A stretch of 64,000 nucleotides of DNA. Source: Rathayibacter caricis DSM 15933. Its GTDB lineage: Bacteria > Actinomycetota > Actinomycetes > Actinomycetales > Microbacteriaceae. Position 1 is the first letter of the stretch, and every line of letters starts with the position of its first letter. Below are positions 27,706-37,381 of the stretch, piece after piece. Position numbers and translations under genes: made by a program. Location: contig NZ_PZPL01000001.1 in NCBI RefSeq assembly GCF_003044275.1, positions 3,348,001-3,412,000 of the forward strand. Direction: 5' to 3'. The notes beneath the pieces were generated by a model. The model did no database searches. It was given only the letters and a program-made list of their open reading frames with translations, and was not told the origin of the DNA.

Positions 27706-28796
27706 CCGAGACTCCCGATCTCCTCCCGCCTCTCGACGAGCACCGCGTCTCCGCGATCGAGGCGCGCGTCTTCCGCTCGCTCGCCGCTGCGCGCGCCGCG
27801 CGGTCGGCGCACCGTCGGAGGGCGCTCTCGATCGGAGGTGCCGCCGCAGGCCTCCTCGTGCTCGCCGTCGTGGTCGGTCCCCTCGTGAGCGTGAACGGCC
27901 TGTCGGTCGGCTCCTCGGACTCCGCTGCGATCGCACCCGACTCCGCCGCCGACGCCGGCGCAGGCTCCGCCGCCGGTGCCGGCGCGGAGTCGTCTGAGGG
28001 GTCCGCGCCGGAGGGAGCGGGCATCGCCGGCGCCCTCCCCGCTGTGGGCTCCCCTGCGTCGAGCACTCGCGAGATCGCGTCGACCGCCGCCGCGACCGTC
28101 CGCGTCCCGTCCGTCGCCGACGCGATCGCGGCCCTCTCCGCGAGCGCCGTGGAACTCGGCGGCTACGTCGAGAGCTCGAGCACGTCCGACACCGGCGGAT
28201 CCACGACGGCGGACGATTCCGGCGACGACCGGATCGAGCCCTCCTTCCCCGCACCGCTCCCGTCGGGCGCCGGCTCCGTCACCCTCCGCGTCCCCGCCGA
28301 TCGACTCTCCGACGCGCGGGCGTCCCTGACCGAGCTCGGCACCGTCACCGAGTCGACCGTCGAGAGGCAGGACGTCACTCTGCAGGCCGTCGACCTCCGG
28401 GCGCGCGCCGCCGCGACGCAGGCCTCGGTCGATCGCCTCACGGAGCTCGTGGCGCAGGCCGGCGATCTCGCCGATCTGCTGGCGGCCGAGTCCGCACTCA
28501 CGCAGCGCCAGGCCGAGCTCGAGTCGACCCGGCAGCAGCTCACCGCACTCGAGAGCCGCGTGTCGCTCGCCTCCCTGAGCATCACGGTGCTCCCGGAGGA
28601 CACCGCCGCGCCGGCCGACCCCGCCGGCTTCCTCGACGGGCTCCTCAGCGGCTGGAACGGTCTCGTCGCGGCCGCGAACGCCGTTCTGATCGGCATCGGG
28701 TTCCTGCTCCCCTGGCTGCTCGTCGCCGCCGTCGTCGCCGCGGTCGTGCTGGCCGTCCGTCGCCGACGGGCACCGCCCGCGCCCGACTCCGACTAG
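27702..28796 (+). CDS. DUF4349 domain membrane protein, putative anti-sigma partner
   Basis: 364 residues. A cytoplasmic N-terminus of about 45 residues, rich in Arg and with a short helix, is followed by a membrane segment (LSIGGAAAGLLVLAVVVGPLVS). An Ala/Ser/Gly-rich extracytoplasmic linker leads to a DUF4349 region with coiled-coil (RAAATQASVDRLTELVAQ to LAAESALTQRQAELESTRQQL). A C-terminal helix (VLIGIGFLLPWLLVAAVVAAVVL) returns to a basic tail. Translational coupling to the ECF gene suggests an anti-sigma role, but no zinc anti-sigma HxxxCxxC motif is present. Confidence 0.85.
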   Translation: MTETPDLLPPLDEHRVSAIEARVFRSLAAARAARSAHRRRALSIGGAAAGLLVLAVVVGPLVSVNGLSVGSSDSAAIAPDSAADAGAGSAAGAGAESSEGSAPEGAGIAGALPAVGSPASSTREIASTAAATVRVPSVADAIAALSASAVELGGYVESSSTSDTGGSTTADDSGDDRIEPSFPAPLPSGAGSVTLRVPADRLSDARASLTELGTVTESTVERQDVTLQAVDLRARAAATQASVDRLTELVAQAGDLADLLAAESALTQRQAELESTRQQLTALESRVSLASLSITVLPEDTAAPADPAGFLDGLLSGWNGLVAAANAVLIGIGFLLPWLLVAAVVAAVVLAVRRRRAPPAPDSD

Positions 28797-28843
28797 TCTC
28801 CAGGGTGGCCTCCGCGCCTGTCGTCCCACCAGAGAGAATCACC

Positions 28844-30292
28844 GTGAGCCTCCTCCGCACCAAGTCCGTCGAGCAGTCGATCGCCGACACCGACGAGCCA
28901 GAGTTCCGCCTCAAGAAGTCGCTGTCCGCCCTCGACCTCACGGTCTTCGGCGTCGGCGTCGTGATCGGGGCCGGCATCTTCACTCTCACCGGACGCGCCG
29001 CGCACGACATCGCCGGACCCGCCATCGTCCTGAGCTTCGTGGTCGCCGCCTTCGCGTGCGCCCTCGCGGCCATGTGCTACGCCGAGTTCGCCTCCACGGT
29101 CCCCGTCTCGGGCTCCGCCTACACCTTCTCCTACGCCTCCCTCGGCGAGCTGTTCGCCTGGATCATCGGCTGGGACCTCATCCTCGAGCTCTTCCTCGGC
29201 GCGAGCGTCGTCGCCCAGGGCTGGAGTGCCTACCTGGGCTCGCTGCTCGGCCAGCTCGGCGTCGTGCTGCCCCCCGCGATCTCCTACGGCGGAGTCGTCG
29301 ACCTGCCCGCGATCCTGCTGGTGCTCGTGCTCGGCGGCCTCATGACCTTCGGGATCAAGGAGTCCCTCCGCGTGAACCTCGTGCTCGTCGCGGTCAAGCT
29401 CTTCATCGTCCTGTTCGTCATCATCGCCGGGATCCAGTTCATCGACTCGGCGAACTACTCGCCCTTCGTCCCGCCGTCGGCGCCCACGGAGTCGGCCTCC
29501 GGTCTCACCCAGCCGCTCCTCCAGTTCCTCTCGGGCATCGAGCCCGCCACCTTCGGCATCGGCGGCATCATCGCCGGCGCCTCCCTCGTCTTCTTCGCCT
29601 ACATCGGCTTCGACGTCGTCGCGACGACGGCCGAGGAGACGCGGAACCCGCAGCGCGACATGCCCATCGGCATCATCGCCTCGCTCGCGATCTGCACCGT
29701 CCTCTACTGCGCGGTCGCCCTCGTCGTCACCGGCATGGTCCCCTACCGCGAGCTCGACCCCTCCGCGGCCCTGGCCAACGCCTTCGCGTACCACGGCCAG
29801 ACCTGGATGGCGACGGTCATCTCGGCCGGCGCCGTCGCGGGCCTCACCACGGTCGTGCTCACGCTGCTGATCGGAGCGACGCGCATCATCTTCGCGATGT
29901 CTCGCGACGGCCTGCTCCCCCAGCGCCTCGCCACCGTGCACCCGCGCCTGCGGACCCCGTGGGTCACCTCCCTCGCCGTGACCGTCGTCGTCGCGCTGCT
30001 CGCGGGGCTGACCCCGATCGGCGTCCTGGAGGAGATGGTCAACATCGGCACGCTGTCGGCGTTCGTGCTCGTCTCGGTCGGCGTCATCGTCCTGCGGCGC
30101 ACGCGCCCCGACCTCAAGCGCGGCTTCCGAGTCCCGCTCAACCCGTGGCTCCCCGGACTGTCGGCGCTGATCTGCACCTACCTGATGCTCAACCTCTCGA
30201 TCGAGACCTGGCTGCGGTTCCTGATCTGGCTGGCCATCGGCTTCGCGATCTACTTCGCCTACTCCCGTCGCCACGCGAAGATCGGGAAGTAG
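28844..30292 (+). CDS. APC-superfamily amino acid permease
   Basis: 482 residues with about 12 helices. TM1 has the APC motif GVGVVIGAGIFTLTG, and TM3 follows AMCYAEFASTVPVSGSAYTF. FFAYIGFDVVATTAEETRNP in the middle is typical of cationic-amino-acid-transporter-like (CAT/YfnA) permeases. The GTG start at 28844 is preferred because it gives the usual N-terminus of these permeases. A GTG at 28805, six nt after a TAGTCT -10 box, would add 13 residues and make the mRNA leaderless. Substrate not predictable. Confidence 0.9.
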   Translation: MSLLRTKSVEQSIADTDEPEFRLKKSLSALDLTVFGVGVVIGAGIFTLTGRAAHDIAGPAIVLSFVVAAFACALAAMCYAEFASTVPVSGSAYTFSYASLGELFAWIIGWDLILELFLGASVVAQGWSAYLGSLLGQLGVVLPPAISYGGVVDLPAILLVLVLGGLMTFGIKESLRVNLVLVAVKLFIVLFVIIAGIQFIDSANYSPFVPPSAPTESASGLTQPLLQFLSGIEPATFGIGGIIAGASLVFFAYIGFDVVATTAEETRNPQRDMPIGIIASLAICTVLYCAVALVVTGMVPYRELDPSAALANAFAYHGQTWMATVISAGAVAGLTTVVLTLLIGATRIIFAMSRDGLLPQRLATVHPRLRTPWVTSLAVTVVVALLAGLTPIGVLEEMVNIGTLSAFVLVSVGVIVLRRTRPDLKRGFRVPLNPWLPGLSALICTYLMLNLSIETWLRFLIWLAIGFAIYFAYSRRHAKIGK

Positions 30293-30311
30293 GCGCGCAC
30301 GGAGCCGGGAG

Positions 30312-30671
30312 TCAGGACACCGCGGTCGGCGTCGGCCGCAGCACCTTCTCCATCGCCTTCCCCCGGGCGAGCTCGTCGACGAGCTTGTCGAGGTACCGGA
30401 TGCGCTGCATGAGCGGGTCCTCGACGTCCTCGACGCGGATCCCGCAGATCACGCCGGTGATCAGCACGGCGTTCGGGTTCAGGTCCGACGCCGCGAAGAA
30501 GTCCTCGAACGTCGTCCGCTCGGCGAGGTGCCTCTGCAGCTCGGCTTCGTCGAAGCCGGTCAGCCACCGGATGACCTCGTGGAGCTCCTCGACGGTCCGC
30601 CCCTTCTTCTCCACCTTCGCCACGTAGTGCGGATGGACGTCGGCGACCGCCGTGCGGAAGATCCTGCTCAT
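30312..30671 (-). CDS. DUF2200 family protein
   Basis: 119 residues. The family pattern is clear: IFRTAVADVHPHYVAKVEKKGRT, EVIRWLTGFDEAELQRHL, NPNAVLITGVICGIRVEDVEDPLM. DUF2200 proteins are small soluble proteins of unknown function. A TACCCT -10 candidate lies six nt before the ATG, suggesting a leaderless transcript. The gene is convergent with the APC permease gene, 19 nt apart. Confidence 0.9.
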   Translation of the reverse strand: MSRIFRTAVADVHPHYVAKVEKKGRTVEELHEVIRWLTGFDEAELQRHLAERTTFEDFFAASDLNPNAVLITGVICGIRVEDVEDPLMQRIRYLDKLVDELARGKAMEKVLRPTPTAVS

Positions 30672-30757
30672 GGCGGAAGGGTAGTCCGGCCGGGCGCCTG
30701 CGCGCACTCCCGGAGCCGCGCGGGAATGCCCGCCGCCCGCTCGGTCTTGCACCCCGT

Positions 30758-31774
30758 ATGAGAGCGATCGTCTACACCTCCACCGGCCCCTCGTCCGTCC
30801 TGTCCCTCGTCGACCGCGAGCCCGCCGCTCCCGGCGACGGTGAGGTGCGCGTCCGCGTCGTCACCTCGGGAGTCAACCCGACCGACTGGAAGGCGCGGGC
30901 CGAGGGCGACCTCGCGTTCGACGAGGTGGTCCCGAACCAGGACGGCGCCGGAGTGGTGGACGCCGTCGGTGCCGGTGTCGCCGACCTCGCCGAGGGCGAC
31001 CGCGTCTGGTTCTTCCTTGCCGCGCACCAGCGGCCCACGGGCAGCGCGCAGGAGTACGCGGTGCTCCCCGCCGACCGCGTCGTGCGCCTCCCCGAGGGCA
31101 TCGGCTTCGACGTCGCCGCGAGCCTCGGCGTCCCGGCGATGACCGCGCACCGCGCCCTGACCGTGCACGAGGAGGGCCCCGCACGGCTCTCCCCCGGCGC
31201 GCTCTCCGGCCGCACCGTCCTCGTCCAGGGTGGAGCGGGTGCCGTCGGCCACGCCGCGATCCAGCTCGCCGCATGGGCCGGAGCGACCGTCATCGCCACC
31301 GTCAGCAGCGACGCCAAGGCCGCTCTCGCGACCGCGGCCGGCGCCCACCACGTCCTGCAGTACCCCGACGACGCGCTCGCCGACCGCATCCGCGAGATCG
31401 CTCCCGACGGCGTGCAGCAGATCGTCGAGGTCGCTCCGGCGCAGAACGCCGCTCTCGACGTCGACGTTCTCGCCAACCACGGCAGCATCGGCTACTACGC
31501 GAACAACAACGGCGACGAGTTCACGATCCCGATCGTCCCGAGCTTCGCCAAGAACGCCCGCTGGCAGGGCCTGCTCCTCTACACCGTCGGCGCGGAGCCC
31601 CTCCGAGCCGCCGCCGAGGACATCACCGCGGCGCTCGTCGACGGAGCACTCCCCGTCGGCGAGGACGCAGGCCTCCCCCTCACCTGGTTCCCCCTCGAGG
31701 AGACCGCCGCCGCGCACGACGCCGTCGAGGCCGGCACCACCGGCAAGATCCTGATCAGCGTCTCCGCCGAATAG
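30758..31774 (+). CDS. NADPH:quinone reductase-type alcohol dehydrogenase
   Basis: 338 residues of the MDR family without zinc-binding Cys. It has TSGVNPTDWKAR near the N-terminus, VVPNQDGAGVV, and the coenzyme motif VLVQGGAGAVGHAAIQLAAWAG. This matches quinone oxidoreductase/zeta-crystallin relatives that use NADPH. It is a single-gene unit; a long hairpin follows the stop. It resembles the other MDR at 19334 only at the fold level. Confidence 0.9.
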   Translation: MRAIVYTSTGPSSVLSLVDREPAAPGDGEVRVRVVTSGVNPTDWKARAEGDLAFDEVVPNQDGAGVVDAVGAGVADLAEGDRVWFFLAAHQRPTGSAQEYAVLPADRVVRLPEGIGFDVAASLGVPAMTAHRALTVHEEGPARLSPGALSGRTVLVQGGAGAVGHAAIQLAAWAGATVIATVSSDAKAALATAAGAHHVLQYPDDALADRIREIAPDGVQQIVEVAPAQNAALDVDVLANHGSIGYYANNNGDEFTIPIVPSFAKNARWQGLLLYTVGAEPLRAAAEDITAALVDGALPVGEDAGLPLTWFPLEETAAAHDAVEAGTTGKILISVSAE

Positions 31775-31788
31775 ACCGCGAGCAGCAC

Positions 31789-31845
31789 GTCGGCCGGGAG
31801 CGGCCGCGGACCGCCCCGCTCGGGCGGCCACCGCTCCCGGCCGAC
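31789..31845 (+). terminator. Strong hairpin terminator after the quinone reductase gene
   Basis: GTCGGCCGGGAGCGG (31789-31803) and CCGCTCCCGGCCGAC (31831-31845) form a perfect 15-bp stem with a smaller GC hairpin inside the loop. It lies 14 nt after the stop codon. No U-run follows. Confidence 0.65.
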
Positions 31846-31941
31846 ACCGCTCATGCGGCGGATGGCCGCTGAGCGCGTACCGCCGGCCCCGCGGGCAGAT
31901 CGCCGCCCGAGGCGGCACGCGGAACGCCCCCGGAAACAACG

Positions 31942-31975
31942 AAGCCCTGGTGGAAGAGGCTTCTCACCAGGGCTT
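31942..31975 (-). terminator. Terminator of tRNA-Pro
   Basis: AAGCCCTGGTG (31942-31952) pairs perfectly with CACCAGGGCTT (31965-31975). On the minus strand the stem begins five nt after the tRNA and is followed by GTTGTTTCC, a short T-rich run. Confidence 0.75.
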
Positions 31976-31979
31976 GCTG

Positions 31980-32053
<74 letters not shown>

Positions 32054-32205
32054 TGGCAGACCGGGCACGTGGCCCGGGCAACTCGACTATCTTAGCGGGT
32101 CGCGACGCCGGAAGTGAAAACGAGCCGGGCCCGCGCCTGCGTAGAATCGCTGAGCGCCTGCGCCCCGGAACCACCGGGTGCCGGACGGGCGGCACGGGAG
32201 GCGGC

Positions 32206-32805
32206 ATGGACGCGCGGCAGAGGCGATCGCAGGAGTCGCTGCACAGGGCGATCATCGAGCTCGCCACCGAGCGCGCCGTGTCGGGCCTGACCGTGTCGGA
32301 CATCACCGACCGCGCCGGAGTGAACCGGTCGACCTTCTACGCGCACGCGGCGTCCGCCGCCGAACTGCTGACGGCGGCGCTCCTGACCGATCTCGAGCGC
32401 ATCCGCGTCGCGTACGTGACGAGGCTCGGCGACGGCGATCCGGCGGGCGCGTCCAACCGCGAGGCGACGCTCCGCATCCTCGACCACCTCGAGCGTCACC
32501 GCGCCCTCTACCTCGGCGCCTTCGACGACGTCGGAGGGGACTCGGGTATCCGCGTCATGCTGGCCGCTCAATTCCGCCGATCCGTCAGCGAGGCCGTCGA
32601 GAGCGGTGCGGTGACGGTTCCGCACGAGAGCCGCCTCCCCGGCGGCGCGGCGTCCTACATCTCGGCCGGCTCGGCCGCGCTGATGGAGGAGTGGCTGCGA
32701 CTGCCCGCTCCTCGCGACCCCGATCTCTATCTCGACGCCTTCGCCCAGGTCCTGCCGGCGTGGTGGCCGCTCACGGCGGACGCGCCCGAGACCGCGAACG
32801 CCTGA
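32206..32805 (+). CDS. TetR-family regulator
   Basis: 199 residues. The HTH is LHRAIIELATERAVSGLTVSDITDRAGVNRSTFYAHA (residues 11-47), followed by a TetR_C-like effector domain with ILDHLERHRALYLGAF. The start ATG has GGGAGGCGG upstream. It stands alone between tRNA-Pro and the convergent der gene, so the target is not evident. Confidence 0.87.
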   Translation: MDARQRRSQESLHRAIIELATERAVSGLTVSDITDRAGVNRSTFYAHAASAAELLTAALLTDLERIRVAYVTRLGDGDPAGASNREATLRILDHLERHRALYLGAFDDVGGDSGIRVMLAAQFRRSVSEAVESGAVTVPHESRLPGGAASYISAGSAALMEEWLRLPAPRDPDLYLDAFAQVLPAWWPLTADAPETANA

Positions 32806-32844
32806 GCCGCACGAACGTCTGCACCGCCCCGACGCCGGAACCGC

Positions 32845-32883
32845 CTCCGGCCCGCCGGATCCGAGGATCCCGGCGGGCCGGAG
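32845..32883. terminator. Bidirectional terminator between tetR and der
   Basis: CTCCGGCCCGCCGG (32845-32858) and CCGGCGGGCCGGAG (32870-32883) form a perfect 14-bp stem with an 11-nt loop, placed between two convergent genes. Confidence 0.7.
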
Positions 32884-32899
32884 ACAGGAGGAACGAGGG

Positions 32900-34420
32900 T
32901 CAGCGCGCCCGCTTCTCGCGCACGCGCATGTTCACGTTCACCGGCGACCCCTGGAAGCCGTAGATCTCGCGCAGCCGGCGCTGGATGTAGCGGCGGTAGC
33001 CGGGGTCGAGGAACCCGGTCGTGAACAGCACGAATGTCGGCGGCCGCGAGGACGCCTGCGTGCCGAACAGCACGCGGGGCTGCTTGCCTCCGCGCAGGGG
33101 GTGCGGATGCGCCGCCGTCAGCTCGGCGAGGAACGCGTTGAACTTGCCGGTCGGGATGCGTGTGTCCCACGACTCGAGCGCCAGCTCCAGCGCGGGGACC
33201 AGCTTCTCGAGGTGGCGGCCGGTGCGCGCCGAGATGTTGACGCGGGGAGCCCAGGCGACGTGCGCCAGGTCCTTCTCGATCTCGCGCTCGAGGTAGCGGC
33301 GGCGCTCGTCGTCGAGCAGGTCCCACTTGTTGAAGGCGAGGACCAGAGCGCGACCGGATTCGAGCACGAGGTCGATGATGCGGACGTCCTGCTCCGAGAT
33401 CGGCTCGGAGACGTCGATCACGACGACCGCGACCTCCGCCTTCTCGAGCGCGGTCGAGGTGCGCAGCGACGCGTAGAAGTCGGCGCCCTGCTGCAGGTGC
33501 ACGCGACGGCGGATGCCGGCGGTGTCGACGAAGCGCCACACCTTGCCGGCGATCTCGACCTGCTCGTCGACCGGGTCGCGGGTGGTGCCGGCGAGCTCGT
33601 TGACGACGACCCGCTCCTCCCCCGCGGCCTTGTTCAGGAGGCTCGACTTGCCGACGTTGGGCCGGCCGAGGATCGCGACGCGGCGCGGTCCGCCGACCTC
33701 GCGCTTGGCGACGGCGGACTCGAGCGGCAGGGTCTTCAGGACCGTGTCGAGCAGGTCCGCGACGCCGCGGCCGTGGACGGCCGAGACGGGGTACGGCTCG
33801 CCGAGGCCGAGCGACCACAACGTGGCGGCGTTGGGCTCCTGGCGCGCGTCGTCGACCTTGTTGGCCGCGAGGAACACCGGCTTCTTCGTCTTGCGGAGCA
33901 GCTTCACGACGTGCTCGTCGGTCGCGGTCGCTCCCACGTTCGCGTCGACCACGAAGATCACGGCGTCGGCGAGGTCGATCGCGATCTCGGCCTGCGCGGC
34001 GACGGAGGCGTCGATGCCGCGGGCGTCGGGCTCCCAGCCGCCGGTGTCGACGATCGTGAAGGCGCGATCGATCCACTCGGCGCGGTAGGAGACGCGGTCG
34101 CGGGTCACTCCGGGGGTGTCCTCCACGACTGCCTCGCGGCGCCCCAGGATCCGGTTGACGAGCGCCGACTTGCCGACGTTCGGCCGGCCGACGATCGCGA
34201 CCACAGGCAGAGCCGGCAGGTAGCGGACCTCGTCCGAGTCCTCGCCCGAGTACTCGAGGAGGGTGAGGTCCTCGTCGTCGAGGTCGTAGTCCTCGAGTCC
34301 GCTCCGGAGCGCGTTCGCGCGCGAGGAGACGAGCTGCTCGTCGAGGTCGCCGAGGCGCTCGACGAGGTCGTCGTCTCCGAAGTTCAGCTCGTCGTCACCG
34401 ACGCGCGTGTCCTGTGCCAT
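32900..34420 (-). CDS. der: Ribosome-assembly GTPase Der (EngA)
   Basis: 506 residues. An acidic N-terminal extension of about 70 residues (rich in Asp/Glu), usual in actinobacteria, precedes two G domains: G1 motifs [13 protein letters not shown] and [14 protein letters not shown]3 DTGGW and DTAGI, and G4 NKVD and NKWD. A KH-like domain ends the protein. It works in 50S maturation. The start overlaps the end of cmk by 26 nt, the conserved cmk-der order. Confidence 0.97.
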   Translation of the reverse strand: MAQDTRVGDDELNFGDDDLVERLGDLDEQLVSSRANALRSGLEDYDLDDEDLTLLEYSGEDSDEVRYLPALPVVAIVGRPNVGKSALVNRILGRREAVVEDTPGVTRDRVSYRAEWIDRAFTIVDTGGWEPDARGIDASVAAQAEIAIDLADAVIFVVDANVGATATDEHVVKLLRKTKKPVFLAANKVDDARQEPNAATLWSLGLGEPYPVSAVHGRGVADLLDTVLKTLPLESAVAKREVGGPRRVAILGRPNVGKSSLLNKAAGEERVVVNELAGTTRDPVDEQVEIAGKVWRFVDTAGIRRRVHLQQGADFYASLRTSTALEKAEVAVVVIDVSEPISEQDVRIIDLVLESGRALVLAFNKWDLLDDERRRYLEREIEKDLAHVAWAPRVNISARTGRHLEKLVPALELALESWDTRIPTGKFNAFLAELTAAHPHPLRGGKQPRVLFGTQASSRPPTFVLFTTGFLDPGYRRYIQRRLREIYGFQGSPVNVNMRVREKRAR

Positions 34421-35234
34421 GATCGGCCCTTGCTCTCGAGGTATTGACCTCGGCGATGACCGCGTCGACGGTCTGCTCGAAGTCGAGATGAGTGGAGTCG
34501 AGAAGAGTGACTCCTTCTGCGGCGTTGAGGAAATCGACCACCTGGGAGTCGGCGCGGTCCCTCGACCGCAGTGCCTGACCCGTCGCTTCCGCGGATTCCG
34601 TGGTGACTTCGCGCGAACGCCTCGCCATTCTAGCCTCTTCGCTCGCCGTGAGCAGGATCCGGACCGCCGCCGTCGGTGCGACCACGGTGGTGATGTCCCG
34701 TCCCTCGACGATGATGCCCGCCTTGCGGGTCTCGCCGATGATCCGCCGGAAGAGCAGCGTGACCCGTCGGCGCACCTCCGGCACCTTCGCCACGGCCGAC
34801 ACCCGGCCCGTGACACGGGGCTCCCGGATCGCCGCGGTCACCTCGGTCCGGCCGACCCAGACGGAGTAGGACTCGGGGTCGGTGCCGATGGAGTAGTCGA
34901 AGCCGTCGAGGGCGTCGACGATCGCGTCCTCGTCGTCGAAGTCGAGCCCGACCTCGAGCGCGTGCCAGGCGAGGGCCCGGTAGGCCGCGCCCGTGTCGAG
35001 GAACTCGAAGTCGAGGCGGCGGGCCGCCTCGCGCGAGACGCTCGACTTGCCGCTCCCGGCGGGGCCGTCGACGGCGACCACGACCGCGTCGCCGAAGTCG
35101 GCGGACTCGTCGGCGCGCGCACCGCGGGTCGACGACGGAGCGGCTCCGCCCTCCTCCGGCATGCTCTGCTGGGCTCTGCGGGCGGGCGTCATCCTGTTCA
35201 GGCCGCCCTCCTGCCTGCTCTGCTCCGTGCTCAT
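34395..35234 (-). CDS. cmk: Cytidylate kinase
   Basis: 279 residues. After a variable N-terminal region of about 50 residues comes the P-loop [19 protein letters not shown], then [13 protein letters not shown], the CMP-binding insert, and [10 protein letters not shown]. It phosphorylates CMP and dCMP. The ATG lies in an ATGA overlap with tyrA; internal Met codons at residues 15 and 25 could also serve as starts and would remove most of the extension. Its 3' end overlaps der. Confidence 0.95.
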   Translation of the reverse strand: MSTEQSRQEGGLNRMTPARRAQQSMPEEGGAAPSSTRGARADESADFGDAVVVAVDGPAGSGKSSVSREAARRLDFEFLDTGAAYRALAWHALEVGLDFDDEDAIVDALDGFDYSIGTDPESYSVWVGRTEVTAAIREPRVTGRVSAVAKVPEVRRRVTLLFRRIIGETRKAGIIVEGRDITTVVAPTAAVRILLTASEEARMARRSREVTTESAEATGQALRSRDRADSQVVDFLNAAEGVTLLDSTHLDFEQTVDAVIAEVNTSRARADHGTGHARR

Positions 35235-36337
35235 CCGGCGATCCTCCAGCCGCGTGCGGTCAGTTCCTCGGTCAGCGGCCCGACCGCCTCGGGCACCACC
35301 GAGATCTCGGCAAGGCCCACGCGGCGCCCCTCCGCGTGCTCGAGGCGCACGTCCTCCATGTTGACGCCGGCCTTGCCGATCTCGACGAGGAGACGGCCCA
35401 GGGTTCCGGGCACGTCGTCGATCAGGACGATGAGGGTCGCGAAGCGCTGGTCCTGGCCGTGCTTGCCGGGCAGGCGGGCGACCCCCGCGTTGCCGGCAGC
35501 GAAGTGCTCGGCCAGCAGGCGTCGCGCTCCGGGAGCGTCCAGGTCGCGCAGGGCGTCGGCGAACGCGGCGACGTCGTCCCGGAAGGCGTCGAGCACCTCG
35601 ACCACGTTCCCGCGGTTGGCCGCCAGGATCTGCACCCAGAGCTCCGGAGCCGACGACGCGAGCCTGGTGACATCCCGCACCCCCTGCCCGGCGAGGCGGA
35701 GCGACGCGTTCGGCGCGTCGAGCAGCCGCGCACCGAGGAGCGAGGAGACGACCTGGGGCACGTGCGAGACGAGGCCGACCGACAGGTCGTGCTCCTCCGG
35801 ACCCATCTCGACGATCGCGGCACCGAGATCGAGCGCGAGGGCCTCGACGCGGGCCAGGGCCTCCGCGGTCGTCTCACCGTCGCGGCAGATCACCCACGGG
35901 CGTCCGACGAAGAGGTCGCCGCGCGCGGCGACGGGGCCACCGCGCTCGCGGCCGGCCATCGGGTGCGAGCCGATGTAGCGCGTGAGGTCGATGCCGCGCG
36001 CGCGGAGGTCTCGCAACGGCTCGGTCTTGACGCTCGCGACGTCCGTCACGACGGCGTCGGGGTGCGCGGCGAGCTCCCGCTCGACGACCCCCGCCACCAC
36101 GTCCGGAGGCACGCAGACCACGACCAGTGCGGGGCGGTCCTCGGCGGAGGCGGCACGACCCGCTCCGTAGTCGATGGCGAGCGAGAGGCTGGCCGGCGAC
36201 GCGTCGTCGAGCACGACGTCGACCCCGCGCGAGGCGAGGCCGAGGCCGATGCTCGCACCGAGCAGTCCGGAGCCGACCACCCGCACCGTCCCCGTCGTCC
36301 GCATCGCGGGCGGGGCGGGGTGCAGGAGCTCGTTCAC
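35231..36337 (-). CDS. tyrA: Prephenate dehydrogenase
   Basis: 368 residues. NAD-binding [19 protein letters not shown] at about residue 20, [11 protein letters not shown], and the TyrA substrate motif [15 protein letters not shown]-terminal ACT domain ([20 protein letters not shown] at about 300) probably gives tyrosine feedback. The GTG start is six nt after TAGGCT, suggesting a leaderless message; an ATG 11 codons downstream is the alternative. It is translationally coupled to cmk. Confidence 0.94.
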   Translation of the reverse strand: MNELLHPAPPAMRTTGTVRVVGSGLLGASIGLGLASRGVDVVLDDASPASLSLAIDYGAGRAASAEDRPALVVVCVPPDVVAGVVERELAAHPDAVVTDVASVKTEPLRDLRARGIDLTRYIGSHPMAGRERGGPVAARGDLFVGRPWVICRDGETTAEALARVEALALDLGAAIVEMGPEEHDLSVGLVSHVPQVVSSLLGARLLDAPNASLRLAGQGVRDVTRLASSAPELWVQILAANRGNVVEVLDAFRDDVAAFADALRDLDAPGARRLLAEHFAAGNAGVARLPGKHGQDQRFATLIVLIDDVPGTLGRLLVEIGKAGVNMEDVRLEHAEGRRVGLAEISVVPEAVGPLTEELTARGWRIAG

Positions 36338-36346
36338 CCCGACAGC

Positions 36347-37381
36347 CTACCGATCCGGTCGTCGCTGCTTGTCCGGGCCGGAGCGCCGACCGGCCGCGGG
36401 ACGTCGATCCGCGCTCGGGGAGGAGCGTCGGTCGTCGGAGGGCCGCCGGTCCCCGCTGTCGCGCCGCTCGCCGGTCGGCCGCCGGTCCTCCCGGCGCTCG
36501 GCGGGCCGCCGGTCCTCGCGGCCTTCGGCGGGACGCCGGTCCTCCCGGCGCTCGTCCGGTCGGGGCCGCCGCGCTCCCGCGCTCGCCTTCCGCGTCGGCT
36601 CGGGCTTCTCGGCCACCTTCTCGCCGCCCTGGCGCGAGATCGTCAGCAGGGCGCCCAGCTCCTCGCGGGTCAGATCCCGCAGATCCCCGGAACGCAGCGT
36701 GCCCAGGTGCAGCGGTCCGAACTGGCGCCGGACGAGTTCGAGCACCGGGTGCCCGACGGCCGCCATCATGCGCCGCACCACGCGGTTCCGCCCCGAGTGC
36801 AGGGTGAGCTCGACCAGGGAGGCGTTCGACTTCCCCTCCGGACGGCCCAGCAGCCGCGCCTTGTCGGCCGCGACGGGGCCGTCGTCGAGCTCCACGCCGG
36901 CGGTCAGCGCCGAGATGGTCTGCGGTAGAACCTGCCCCTGCACCTTGGCGATGTACGTCTTGGTCACTCCGAACGACGGATGCGCGAGCACGTGGGCCAG
37001 CTCCCCGTCGTTGGTGAGCACGAGCAGCCCCGACGTCTCGGCATCGAGCCGGCCGACGTTGAAGAGCCGCTCCTCGAAGTTCTGGGTGTAGGTGCTGAGA
37101 TCGGCGCGGCCGTTCTCGTCGGCGAGCGAGCTCACGACTCCCACCGGCTTGTTCAGCATCACGTAGCGGCGCGTGGTGTCCAGCTGCACCGCCACTCCGT
37201 CGACCTCGATCGAGTCGGTCGCCGGATCGATGCGGCGCCCGAGCTCCGCGGCCACCTCGCCGTTCACCCGGATCCGCCTCGCGACGATCATCTCCTCGAC
37301 GACCCGGCGGGAGGCGACCCCCGCCGCGGCGAGGACCTTCTGCAGTCGTTCGCCCTCGGGCCCGCTGTCAGGCGTGCTCAT
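36347..37381 (-). CDS. rluB: Large-subunit rRNA pseudouridine synthase (RluB/RsuA family) with repetitive charged tail
   Basis: 344 residues. The S4 domain is residues 10-60 (RLQKVLAAAGVASRRVVEEMI). The catalytic motif GRLDAETSGLLVLTNDGELAH contains the essential Asp, and LHSGRNRVVRRM is also present. The core ends near residue 250. The last ~85 residues are Arg/Asp/Glu-rich repeats built on REDRRPA, a probable disordered RNA-binding tail. Overlaps scpB by 14 nt. The exact target uridine is inferred from family only. Confidence 0.93.
   Translation of the reverse strand: MSTPDSGPEGERLQKVLAAAGVASRRVVEEMIVARRIRVNGEVAAELGRRIDPATDSIEVDGVAVQLDTTRRYVMLNKPVGVVSSLADENGRADLSTYTQNFEERLFNVGRLDAETSGLLVLTNDGELAHVLAHPSFGVTKTYIAKVQGQVLPQTISALTAGVELDDGPVAADKARLLGRPEGKSNASLVELTLHSGRNRVVRRMMAAVGHPVLELVRRQFGPLHLGTLRSGDLRDLTREELGALLTISRQGGEKVAEKPEPTRKASAGARRPRPDERREDRRPAEGREDRRPAERREDRRPTGERRDSGDRRPSDDRRSSPSADRRPAAGRRSGPDKQRRPDR

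Noticed and set aside
28793..30274. Minus-strand open frame opposite the APC permease
   Set aside because: Strongly acidic low-complexity translation (Asp/Glu/Gly/Arg) with no motif; it mirrors a clear 12-helix permease on the plus strand.
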